From an uncultured bacterium (GTDB lineage: Bacteria; Patescibacteriota; Minisyncoccia; Minisyncoccales; UBA5738): a DNA stretch of 39,332 nt. The translations under genes and the position numbers were made by a program. A model generated the notes under the pieces. The model was given only the letters and a program-made list of their open reading frames with translations, made no database searches and was not told where the DNA came from. The DNA is taken from positions 1 through 39,332 of the forward strand of contig CAINCQ010000011.1 in assembly GCA_903847095.1 (NCBI GenBank). Reading direction: 5' to 3'. Positions 21,491 to 27,825 of this stretch are shown one piece after another. How positions within the stretch are numbered: position 1 is the first letter of the stretch; each line of letters begins with the position of its first letter.

Positions 21491-21562
21491 AGCCCGAGAG
21501 AGGAGTTGAACCTCCGACCTACTCCTTACCATGGAGTTGCTCTGCCTCTGAGCTACCCGGGC
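21491..21562 (-). tRNA. tRNA-Thr (anticodon GGT)
   Basis: Acceptor GCCCGGG (21562-21556) pairs with CTCGGGC (21498-21492). The anticodon stem ACTCC/GGAGT has loop ATGGTAA, giving GGT. The D-arm is GCTC...GAGC and the T-arm GGAGG/CCTCT. CCA is not encoded. Confidence 0.95.
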
Positions 21563-21678
21563 TTAAATCAGCTTATAAGCAGGTAAGCAAGAAAGCCAAT
21601 AAGCTTTTAATCCATTTCGCATTTGAATTATTTACTTACCCGCTTTTTTGCTCTTCTTGCTCTTCTTGCTTGTGCGAG

Positions 21679-21761
21679 TGGGCTGGGAGGGATTTGCACC
21701 CCCGAAGGCGGAAGCCACCGCGTTTACAGCGCGGTCCATTTGGCTACTTTGGTACCAACCC
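21679..21761 (-). tRNA. tRNA-Tyr (anticodon GTA)
   Basis: Acceptor GGGTTGG pairs with CCAGCCC. The anticodon stem CCGCG/CGCGG has loop CTGTAAA, giving GTA. A long variable arm (class II) and GGTGCAAATCC in the T-arm fit bacterial tRNA-Tyr. Discriminator A; CCA is not encoded. Confidence 0.95.
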
Positions 21762-21840
21762 GCTTAAAACCGCCTGCTTTAAAAAAACAAAACGATATCC
21801 GCAGGGATAATTTTAACAGTTATAGTATACAGTGTTTGGC

Positions 21841-21868
21841 AAAAAAAACAAGGCATCTTGGATGCCTT
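21841..21868 (-). terminator. Terminator downstream of the gene at 21887
   Basis: AAGGCATC (21850-21857), loop TTG, GATGCCTT (21861-21868); on the minus strand G and then eight T follow. Confidence 0.85.
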
Positions 21869-21886
21869 TTACAAACGCTCGCGGTC

Positions 21887-22273
21887 TCACTTAAAAAACG
21901 GCTCCGCTTCACGATAATCTATGATAATCGTGTATTTCAGGTCGCCTTTCCTCGAACTTGAGCTCAAGCCATAACCGGCCAAGTCGATCCTTCCGCAGGC
22001 CAGCGCGGGATTATTTTGCCATTGATGGGCCGAATTAAGGGCTTCATTATCGAGCATTGCTTTGTCCTCGACTAACCAAATCTCGCCGTCTCCTTCCTGT
22101 ATCGCCACTGAAACCGGCGTGACGTTGCCCCATTCATCGCCCACTACGCTTAAGACGGGATAGCCGAATAGCGATAACCCTTTGAAGCTTCCGACGGAAC
22201 AACCTTCGTCGCTTCCAAGCTTCTTTGCCTTATCCAGCAACCCGCCGGGTCCGTAACCAATCAGCTTTACCAT
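21887..22273 (-). CDS. Unrecognised 128-residue cytoplasmic protein
   Basis: No signal peptide or membrane helix. The sequence alternates short beta-strand-like segments (LSLFGYPVLSVVGDEWGNV, VSVAIQEGDGEIWLVEDK, LKYTIIIDYREAEPF), suggesting a small beta-rich or alpha/beta domain. Three Gly-rich motifs (GYGPGGLLDKAKKLG at the N-terminus) and two Cys occur. I recognise no family. The start is ATG 22273, with no clear ribosome binding site; a consensus promoter lies at 22320-22348 and a strong terminator follows, so the gene is its own unit. It stands between tRNA-Tyr and a regulator/membrane-protein pair without obvious link. Confidence 0.6.
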   Translation of the reverse strand: MVKLIGYGPGGLLDKAKKLGSDEGCSVGSFKGLSLFGYPVLSVVGDEWGNVTPVSVAIQEGDGEIWLVEDKAMLDNEALNSAHQWQNNPALACGRIDLAGYGLSSSSRKGDLKYTIIIDYREAEPFFK

Positions 22274-22319
22274 ACCAATATCCGCTCCGTAGCTCTGTCT
22301 CTCGTTTTAAGCTATCGAA

Positions 22320-22348
22320 TATATAATATAAAAATATGTTATTGTCAA
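22320..22348 (-). promoter_or_regulatory. Promoter of the gene at 21887-22273
   Basis: TTGACA (22348-22343 on the minus strand), a 17-base spacer, TATATA (22325-22320). The predicted leader is about 40 bases. Confidence 0.85.
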
Positions 22349-22462
22349 CAGTGCCGGTCAAAATTACGGGTTCCGCTTCCGGCCGAGTCCTGCCGAAAAA
22401 CGCTCTACTCGCTTGTTTTCAAACAGCTTATGCTATTGCGGTTCCAATAAAAAAACAAGGCT

Positions 22463-22717
22463 TTAAGAGCTGGTTCGTTTTTTAAAAATCAAACGAACAT
22501 ATTGCTCCGCAAGCCATCCTATTCCCAAGGTTATCCCAAAAAAAACGACGGGAAGGTTAGACGCCAAGACTCCGCCGAATAAATTGATCGCGATGAAAAT
22601 GATCAGCCCTATCCGAGCGCAAGTCCGATACCATATTGTGCTCACAAAAGACAACGTGGCGCCGACGAGAATACCCAGGCAAGCCGCGTTGAATATCATT
22701 GTGTTTGTATCCACCAT
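22463..22717 (-). CDS. Small membrane protein co-transcribed with a wHTH regulator
   Basis: An 84-residue protein with two or three membrane helices (about residues 9-27, 34-50, 53-70) and a basic C-terminus (RLIFKKRTSS). The start is certain, with AAGGAGGA about 8 bases upstream. It follows the wHTH gene by 17 bases, so the two probably form one operon, possibly a regulator and its membrane target. No family is recognised. Confidence 0.65.
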   Translation of the reverse strand: MVDTNTMIFNAACLGILVGATLSFVSTIWYRTCARIGLIIFIAINLFGGVLASNLPVVFFGITLGIGWLAEQYVRLIFKKRTSS

Positions 22718-22734
22718 TTCAGACTCCTCCTTTT

Positions 22735-23058
22735 TTAATCGTTATTAATAAGCAACTCCGCCATAAACCCTATTTCCAGAATTTCTTCGTTCAGACGGTA
22801 GATCGCAGGCTTGTTTTCATCTCTTTTAACCAGGCAGTAGCGCACCAGTTTTTCGAGCTGGGCCCTGATTGTTCGGTCGCTCTCTTGGCATAACCCGGTC
22901 AAGCCTCTCGCGGTCATCGGGCCGCCGGCATAAAGTTTGCGCAATATCTTCAATCTGACTTTATGAGCAGCCATCGACAACAAATCGCTTTCGCCGATCA
23001 CGCACTCGACCATCGGCCGGCCGCTTTCAGCATCAATATTTCCCGACATCATCCGCAC
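22735..23058 (-). CDS. Small winged-helix transcriptional regulator (ArsR-like fold)
   Basis: A 107-residue protein. After a variable N-terminus comes AAHKVRLKILRKLYAGGPMT, then ARGLTGLCQESDRTIRAQLE (helix-turn-helix) and KLVRYCLVKRDENKPAIYRL (the wing), the pattern of ArsR/MarR-like winged helices. The C-terminus is a hydrophobic helix (EEILEIGFMAELL) that could make the dimer. No clear metal-site Cys pair is present. The GTG at 23058 is preferred because AGGGAGA lies 7 bases upstream. A possible promoter TTGCCA-N16-TGATAA lies about 50-70 bases upstream. It probably controls its own operon with the membrane protein at 22463. Confidence 0.7.
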   Translation of the reverse strand: MRMMSGNIDAESGRPMVECVIGESDLLSMAAHKVRLKILRKLYAGGPMTARGLTGLCQESDRTIRAQLEKLVRYCLVKRDENKPAIYRLNEEILEIGFMAELLINND

Positions 23059-23145
23059 TGCGACTCTCCCTATGGATTTTTTAAAATACTGTTTTTGTTA
23101 TCACATAATTATGAATCTTTGGCAAGCCAAAATTACCAGCCGAAC

Positions 23146-23844
23146 CTAGGGCTTTCCAACAGTCTTCCCGTGTTTCTGGCGCCAGGCTTTAACCACCTTG
23201 GGATCGCCCGACAGCAATTCGCGCGGTACTTTCCAGTTAATGGCCTTTTGCGGGGAAAAGACCGCGGGGCGCGTGTATTGGGCACTCTCAAAAAAACCGT
23301 CTTTTGTACATCTGTCGTCGAGAAATCCGGGTTTTCCGATCACGCCCGGAATCAAGCGCGACACGGTTTCAATGATTACCATGGCCGCGATCTCCCCGCC
23401 CATCAAATCGTAATCCCCGATCGAAAGCTCCACATTTGCCATATGTTTGGCTACCCGTTCATCGATACCCTCGTATCGGCCGCAAATAAAAACCAGCTTT
23501 TTTTCTTGGGAAAGTTTAGCCGCCATTTTTTGATCAAATCTCTTTCCACGGGGCGTAAGCAGAATTATTTTTGTTCCCCTGGAAGGCAAAAATTTTTTGT
23601 TTGCCGGTTTTAAACCGGCAACTTTTTTTAAGGCCCGGAATACGGCATCGGGCTTCAAAACCATGCCATAACCTCCCCCATAAGGGGAATCGTCCACATT
23701 TTTATGCTTCTCGAGCGAAAAATCACGCAAATTGCGCGCCGTAATTTTTAGCAGTTTTTTATCGACCGCCCTTTTGAGCAGCGACTCGGTTGCGAATTTT
23801 TCCACCAGTTCGGGGAAGATCGTAATTACTTCAAACGTAATCAT
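23146..23844 (-). CDS. trmD: tRNA (guanine37-N1)-methyltransferase
   Basis: A 232-residue TrmD of the SPOUT class, which methylates G37 of tRNAs reading CNN codons and prevents +1 frameshifts. It shows FEVITIFPELV at the start, DDSPYGGGYGMVLKPD (about residues 51-66), FICGRYEGIDERV and LSIGDYDLMGGEIAAM, the trefoil-knot SAM-binding loops, with ETVSRLIPGVIG after them. The catalytic Asp region near PGFLDDRCTKDGFFESAQYT is intact. It lies downstream of rpsP and the KH gene as in the conserved rpsP-khpA-rimM-trmD order, but rimM is absent and a small membrane-protein gene with its own terminator is in its place. Confidence 0.97.
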   Translation of the reverse strand: MITFEVITIFPELVEKFATESLLKRAVDKKLLKITARNLRDFSLEKHKNVDDSPYGGGYGMVLKPDAVFRALKKVAGLKPANKKFLPSRGTKIILLTPRGKRFDQKMAAKLSQEKKLVFICGRYEGIDERVAKHMANVELSIGDYDLMGGEIAAMVIIETVSRLIPGVIGKPGFLDDRCTKDGFFESAQYTRPAVFSPQKAINWKVPRELLSGDPKVVKAWRQKHGKTVGKP

Positions 23845-23852
23845 ATTTATTT

Positions 23853-23877
23853 AAAAAGAAAGGGCATAAACTGCCCT
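23853..23877 (-). terminator. Terminator between the small membrane-protein gene and trmD
   Basis: AGGGCA (23861-23866), loop of five, TGCCCT (23872-23877); on the minus strand TTCTTTTT follows. It touches the stop codon of the gene at 23877. Confidence 0.7.
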
Positions 23878-24161
23878 CATAAACCGCGTCCGGCCGTGTC
23901 GGCAAATAGCTGGAAATCTCCGATTGCCACGCCGCCCAAGCCGCCAAGGCAAAAAATTGGCGCATTCAACCCGTAATGGAAGGCAATATCCCAGACCAAC
24001 ATCATGACAAGTCCGGCCACAATACCCATTTTCTTTATCAAGGTAAACGGTTTCGCGAAAGCCATACCCAAGCTGCTGAAAAGGCAGACATAAAGGACAT
24101 AGTTAATAAATAATCCCGATATCAATCCCAACAATAAGGTTTCGATCCAATCCAGATTCAT
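23877..24161 (-). CDS. Small membrane protein
   Basis: A 94-residue protein with three likely helices (about residues 8-32, 44-60, 64-82) that includes GLGMAF and GGLGGVAIGD stretches. The ribosome binding site AGGTGAGG directly precedes the ATG. The promoter at 24177-24205 predicts a leader of only 8-12 bases. It takes the place where rimM often lies between khpA and trmD but is not related to RimM. No family is recognised. It has its own terminator, so trmD must be transcribed by read-through or another promoter. Confidence 0.6.
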   Translation of the reverse strand: MNLDWIETLLLGLISGLFINYVLYVCLFSSLGMAFAKPFTLIKKMGIVAGLVMMLVWDIAFHYGLNAPIFCLGGLGGVAIGDFQLFADTAGRGL

Positions 24162-24176
24162 AACCTCACCTACTTA

Positions 24177-24205
24177 TTTATAACTAATTTTGTGGCTGGT
24201 GTCAA
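24177..24205 (-). promoter_or_regulatory. Promoter of the small membrane-protein gene
   Basis: TTGACA (24205-24200 on the minus strand), a 17-base spacer, TATAAA (24182-24177). The start point near 24170 leaves a leader that is little more than the ribosome binding site. Confidence 0.85.
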
Positions 24206-24320
24206 TCAATAAAAGGTTTGCTCCGAAACCCGGGGCCAAACAACGTAAGAAGTTGTTCATCCGGTAAAACAGCCTTCGACACCCCTTTCTTTTGCTTGCT
24301 TTTTTTAATTTAGTCAAACC

Positions 24321-24341
24321 AAAAATCCCGCTTTCGCGGGA
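24321..24341 (-). terminator. Terminator of the KH-protein gene
   Basis: TCCCGC (24326-24331), loop TTTC, GCGGGA (24336-24341); on the minus strand a T-run follows. Confidence 0.85.
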
Positions 24342-24362
24342 CTCGTGGTTTGAAATTCAAAA

Positions 24363-24683
24363 CTAGATTTTTAAATCGTCTAGGTCTTCTCCCGCGGTAG
24401 GCTTCACTTCCTCGCGTATGTGTCTTCCACCTTCGGGTTCTTCGATCTTAAGGTTCACTCTGGCGTGGTTCTTGAGTCCGATGATTCGGACCAGATTTCT
24501 GATCGCCCTCGCCGTGCTTCCGCTTCTTCCGATGATCTGACCCATGTCTTCCGGGTTAACCTTCAGAGAAAGCAAAACACCCATTTCATCAACCGATCGG
24601 TTGACCCTGACATCATCAGGATGATCAACCAAAGCCTTAATAACGAATTCTAGGAAATCCTGGTCAACGGTTTTTTTGTCCAT
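24363..24683 (-). CDS. khpA: KH-domain RNA-binding protein (KhpA family)
   Basis: A 106-residue protein with one KH domain. It has the N-terminal QDFLEFVIKALVDHPDDVRV, then NPEDMGQIIGRSGSTARAIR with the G-x-x-G RNA-binding loop (GRSG), as in the KhpA family that binds sRNAs and mRNAs and affects cell division and septal growth in Gram-positive bacteria. The acidic C-terminal tail (about 25 residues) exceeds the usual 75-90-residue length. It lies between rpsP and trmD, its conserved place. It has a separate consensus promoter in the rpsP-khpA gap and a 210-base structured leader, which suggests independent and possibly autogenous control. Confidence 0.9.
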   Translation of the reverse strand: MDKKTVDQDFLEFVIKALVDHPDDVRVNRSVDEMGVLLSLKVNPEDMGQIIGRSGSTARAIRNLVRIIGLKNHARVNLKIEEPEGGRHIREEVKPTAGEDLDDLKI

Positions 24684-24893
24684 GTTCTCTTAAGCCTGAT
24701 CTGTATTTTAAATCGCTCCAGTAGCCCGACCTTTTCAGCCGATCCCACACGAAACCGGGAGGAGCCGAATCGCTACTTTATCAAATATCTTCTTTTAAGG
24801 TATTGCCACGCGTGTTGCGGCAGTCAAAGGAGGTATCCTTTGAAATTCTTATTATCAGGTTCTTCTTGCCAAACCGTGGGATATAACCTGACA
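24684..24893 (-). promoter_or_regulatory. Long structured leader of the KH-protein gene
   Basis: From the promoter at 24927-24900 the transcript carries about 210 bases before the ATG. It contains at least four helices: TCAGGTT/AACCTGA; CAAAGGA-TACC-TCCTTTG; TGCCGC/GTGGCA (with one G-U); and an outer GTAGC/GCTAC pair enclosing a second stem. The second hairpin displays ACCTCCTTTGA, like the 3' end of 16S rRNA. I match it to no riboswitch class that I know. Confidence 0.5.
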
Positions 24894-24899
24894 ATAAAA

Positions 24900-24927
24900 A
24901 TTATAGCTCCTGACCTTTGTTTGTCAA
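24900..24927 (-). promoter_or_regulatory. Consensus promoter for the KH-protein leader
   Basis: TTGACA (24927-24922), a 16-base spacer, TATAAT (24905-24900): both hexamers are perfect. It lies directly after the rpsP stop codon. Confidence 0.9.
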
Positions 24928-24934
24928 ATAATAA

Positions 24935-25252
24935 CTAAGCCTTGATTTCCGGCGCCTTGGTTGCCGCCGCTTCTTCTTTCTTTTTTGATTTTTTGTGAAC
25001 CGCTATTTTTTTGGCATCAAGAAGTTTTTCCGAAACCAACAGATTGTGGATGCTGGGCGAGGGCTGCGCGCCGACGGATAACCAATATTTAATCCGGTCT
25101 TTATCCAGCTTGCTTTCTTTTTTCGCGCGATTCAGCGATCCCACTTCCTCGCAAAATTTTCCGGCCGCGGCCGATATTCTTTTATCGACGACGACGATCT
25201 TAAAGGAAGGCTGATTCTTTTTTCCGATGCGGTGCAATCTAATTACGAGCAT
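24935..25252 (-). CDS. rpsP: 30S ribosomal protein S16
   Basis: A 105-residue S16, needed for 30S assembly. It begins MLVIRLHRIGKKNQPSFKIV and continues VVDKRISAAAGKFCEEVGSL and KYWLSVGAQPSPSIHNLL, all family landmarks. A Lys-rich tail (KKSKKKEEAAATKAPEIKA) extends it past the usual 80-90 residues. The ATG at 25252 is chosen; the in-frame ATG at 25282 would add ten residues not seen in S16. No terminator is seen before the promoter of the KH gene. Confidence 0.96.
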   Translation of the reverse strand: MLVIRLHRIGKKNQPSFKIVVVDKRISAAAGKFCEEVGSLNRAKKESKLDKDRIKYWLSVGAQPSPSIHNLLVSEKLLDAKKIAVHKKSKKKEEAAATKAPEIKA

Positions 25253-25387
25253 ATTTTTTTGTTTTTCCTTATTATCATTCAATTCGTGCTTTAAATCTAT
25301 CGAATTAAATTATCTTTTTCAACCTTTTATATTAATGTCGATTTTGAAATTTCCGGATAGCCTAAGATCAAAAAATAATCGATCCTT

Positions 25388-26104
25388 TTACCATCCCTTG
25401 GCACCTAGAGCTATTTTCGCCGTTTCTTCCTCGGCTTCCTGCTTGGACGTGCCCCCACCTTTGGCGATAAGCTCGGAACCGATATATACCCCGACAAGAA
25501 AACGCTTGTTGTGGTCAGGCCCTTGTTCTTCCAATACCCGGTAGGTCGGCGTTATTTTCATTTTTTCCTGGGCCACTTCCTGAAAACGGGATTTTGAATC
25601 TTTATAAAGTTTTTTTTCGACGATCTCGGACAATTCACGCAGCAAGCTTTTTTCGATGAAATCGCTGCAGACGTCATACCCGGAATCCAAATATAAACTT
25701 CCGATGAAAGCCTCGTACGTATTGGCCAGGATGTATTGTCTTGATTTGCCTTCTTCTTTCGATTCACCCTTCGACAGAAGAAGAAAATCGCTGAAACCCA
25801 GCTTGAACGCGACCGAAGAAATCATTTTAGTGTTGACAAGCGCCGCTCTCCAGCTCGTGAGATCTCCCTCGGATTTACCGGGATGGCTAAGGTACAAATA
25901 CTCCGTTACCACCAGCTCCAGGACGGCGTCCCCGAGAAATTCCAATCGCTCGTTATTGCCAAGGCCCGCGTGGGGATTTTCATTCAGATATGAACGGTGG
26001 ATGAACGCCTGGGTAAGCAAATCTTTGTCCTTAAAGACTATTTTCAGTTTGGACTCCAACACCGCGAAATCCTTCGGAGAACAATTTTTATCGTTGCTGG
26101 TCAT
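25388..26104 (-). CDS. rnc: Ribonuclease III
   Basis: A 238-residue dsRNA endonuclease that processes rRNA precursors. The N-terminal RNase III domain has [19 protein letters not shown], the signature with metal-binding Glu and Asp, and the second acidic cluster [17 protein letters not shown]. The C-terminal dsRBD (from about residue 165) has [10 protein letters not shown], then [15 protein letters not shown] and [18 protein letters not shown]. The start overlaps the end of nusB by 17 bases, implying coupling. Confidence 0.97.
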   Translation of the reverse strand: MTSNDKNCSPKDFAVLESKLKIVFKDKDLLTQAFIHRSYLNENPHAGLGNNERLEFLGDAVLELVVTEYLYLSHPGKSEGDLTSWRAALVNTKMISSVAFKLGFSDFLLLSKGESKEEGKSRQYILANTYEAFIGSLYLDSGYDVCSDFIEKSLLRELSEIVEKKLYKDSKSRFQEVAQEKMKITPTYRVLEEQGPDHNKRFLVGVYIGSELIAKGGGTSKQEAEEETAKIALGAKGW

Positions 26105-26603
26105 CTGTTTTTTGATTGCTTTCCCCCGGCTCCCCGCACCCTACGCTCCCTTCAACCTTTCCCTCATCATTTTCGGGCGGCTCGGTCTTCGCTATTTCCT
26201 TATAAATCGTGCCTAATACGCCATTAATGAACTTCCCGCTGCTATCCCCTCCGAAGTTCTTGCCTAATTCGATCGCTTCATTGATTGCCACCTTGGGCGG
26301 AACCGCTTTTTTATCTTCGTAAAGCAGTTCGTACAATCCGATCCGCAAAATATTCCGGTCAACAATACTGATCTGATCGATTGGCCATTGGGGAGCGGCC
26401 TTCGCGATTATCTTATCCAAGCCTTCAATCCGGCCTTGAACCCCCTCGGTGAGCTCGAACGCAAAACCTTTTTCCTCCAAACCCGGACCGAACTCTTGCA
26501 GGTTCCTTTCTAAAATCTGTTTTAAGTCCCCCAGTTTGCCGGAAAAATCCCATTCGAACAATGATTGCATCACTATTGATCTTGTTAGGTGCCTTGAAGC
26601 CAT
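26088..26603 (-). CDS. nusB: Transcription antitermination factor NusB
   Basis: A 171-residue NusB, which with NusE/S10 binds boxA RNA in rRNA operon antitermination. The all-helical fold shows [17 protein letters not shown] at the start, then [20 protein letters not shown] and [18 protein letters not shown] with KFINGVLG. A polar, Gly/Glu-rich C-terminal tail of about 30 residues goes beyond the usual 140. Because this tail overlaps the rnc start by 17 bases it may be shaped by the overlap. It follows rpmF by 34 bases. Confidence 0.95.
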   Translation of the reverse strand: MASRHLTRSIVMQSLFEWDFSGKLGDLKQILERNLQEFGPGLEEKGFAFELTEGVQGRIEGLDKIIAKAAPQWPIDQISIVDRNILRIGLYELLYEDKKAVPPKVAINEAIELGKNFGGDSSGKFINGVLGTIYKEIAKTEPPENDEGKVEGSVGCGEPGESNQKTDDQQR

Positions 26604-26637
26604 AGAACTTAATGTTTAGTATGATAAACACGCTAAA

Positions 26638-26922
26638 CTATTTAGATCCCTCGGTCTTTTCCGGCGCGACTTCCTTGGCGCCTTCCTTTTCGTGATCTCG
26701 AATCTCTTTCTCTTTTGATTTCCTTTCCTTACGGTCAAGCTTTGCCATTACGTTGATAACCTCGCGTCCCTTATAATAACCGCAAGCCGCGCAAACGCGA
26801 TGAGGTAAAACATCCTTACCGCACTTTAAACATTTGGAAAGCGACGGGCTTTTCAAAAATAAATGCATCCGGCGTTGGTTCCGGCTTGATTTTGTATGTC
26901 TTTTTTTCGGTACGCCACCCAT
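26638..26922 (-). CDS. rpmF: 50S ribosomal protein L32
   Basis: A 94-residue L32. The N-terminus GVPKKRHTKSSRNQRRMHLF is the family start (VPK.R.SKS...RR.H), and the zinc ribbon is CLKCGK...HRVCAACGYYKGREV. The remaining 35-40 residues are a highly charged Lys/Glu tail absent from the usual 56-62-residue L32. ATG 26922 lacks a clear ribosome binding site. It heads the rpmF-nusB-rnc group. A TTGACC-N17-AAATAT promoter candidate lies about 60 bases upstream. Confidence 0.94.
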   Translation of the reverse strand: MGGVPKKRHTKSSRNQRRMHLFLKSPSLSKCLKCGKDVLPHRVCAACGYYKGREVINVMAKLDRKERKSKEKEIRDHEKEGAKEVAPEKTEGSK

Positions 26923-27017
26923 GGGATTTAACTATGATCACCCGCAGACCGCAATCGGCCATCCGCGAAGATTCATATTTGTTTAATCTTTTTCCCCGGT
27001 CAAGTCTGGTTGGGAAG

Positions 27018-27042
27018 TAAAAGAGTATTGGAATCAATACTC
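27018..27042 (-). terminator. Terminator between the cupredoxin-like gene and rpmF
   Basis: GAGTATTG (27023-27030), loop GAAT, CAATACTC (27035-27042); on the minus strand TTTTA follows. Confidence 0.75.
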
Positions 27043-27137
27043 GCCTATCATAACAGATAATTAAAAAAGTTCAAGACCCCGTCTTCTTGCCGGCGAAACG
27101 ACCGGCCGCTGACATCATCTCTCCGGCGCTTTTGCCC

Positions 27138-27641
27138 TTATTGCGCCACAACAGTCAACTCACCGCTAAAAACGCTCAATTCATCGGAAGGAGCACTGGA
27201 ATAAAAATTATACACCGCGTTCTTTGTCGGCAAACTGCCGACCGTAAACATTTTGAAACCGCCGGCTTCGACGATCATGCTGTCTACTCCCAAATCATCG
27301 ATCTTGAACGAATGGGGCTTGGTTCCGGTATTGCGTAATGTAATTGTCACGTCGTCGTTAGTGGTTACTTTAAACGAATTATTGACAAAACCATTGTCGT
27401 TTACTTCGATATCGATGTTTTTCTCTGTTTTAACCGCTTGATCCCCGGGTCGAAAAGTTCCGGTCTTGTCCATAACAACAGGGGCATTGCTTTTCAACGA
27501 CCCGGAACATTTCATACTCACATCGTCCAATCTCATATTCAAATACAAAAGAATCCCAAGGGTCCAGATGATCGTGAAGGTAAGACAAAAATTCAAAATA
27601 AAACTGAGCAGTAAATATAAACTCGCTTTTTTTTCTTCCAT
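27138..27641 (-). CDS. Membrane-anchored cupredoxin-like protein without complete copper ligands
   Basis: A 167-residue protein with an N-terminal membrane helix (about residues 8-33, LYLLLSFILNFCLTFTIIWTLG) and an extracytoplasmic beta-domain (about 72-167). The order IDIEVNDNGFVNNSFKV, then NDDVTITLRNTGTKPHSFKI, then an aromatic near the end (AVYNFYSSAPSDE) matches a cupredoxin of the EfeO/plastocyanin-like type. The first His (KPHSF) is present, but the usual C-x-x-H-x-x-G-M loop reads SSAPSDEL, so the Cys and second His are missing. It is probably a non-copper structural or binding homologue. Confidence 0.65.
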   Translation of the reverse strand: MEEKKASLYLLLSFILNFCLTFTIIWTLGILLYLNMRLDDVSMKCSGSLKSNAPVVMDKTGTFRPGDQAVKTEKNIDIEVNDNGFVNNSFKVTTNDDVTITLRNTGTKPHSFKIDDLGVDSMIVEAGGFKMFTVGSLPTKNAVYNFYSSAPSDELSVFSGELTVVAQ

Positions 27642-27825
27642 ATTTTTTGACTTTCGTTTATATCGTAATCCGATCGCGCCTCATCGGTAATTTTAACGAG
27701 ATTAACATTAAAATCTATTTTTGTTTTTATGTGGCGCTGGCGACCAGTTGTTTATTTATGAATTATACCTAAATTTTTCTCCCGATGCAAAATCGACCGG
27801 AACAATCTTGAATCTTAGCGGGTTT
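27642..27825. other. Spacer between two exported-protein genes
   Basis: I see no gene or clear terminator in this 184-base stretch. A TTGACT at 27648-27653 (plus strand) has no matching -10. Confidence 0.4.

Noticed and set aside
21650-21680. TTGCTCTTCTTGCTTG direct repeats near tRNA-Tyr as a possible attachment site
   Set aside because: No integrase or phage genes are nearby and the repeat does not copy the tRNA 3' end.
22963-23613. 216-codon plus-strand frame opposite trmD
   Set aside because: trmD is intact with all motifs on the other strand; this frame has no family features.
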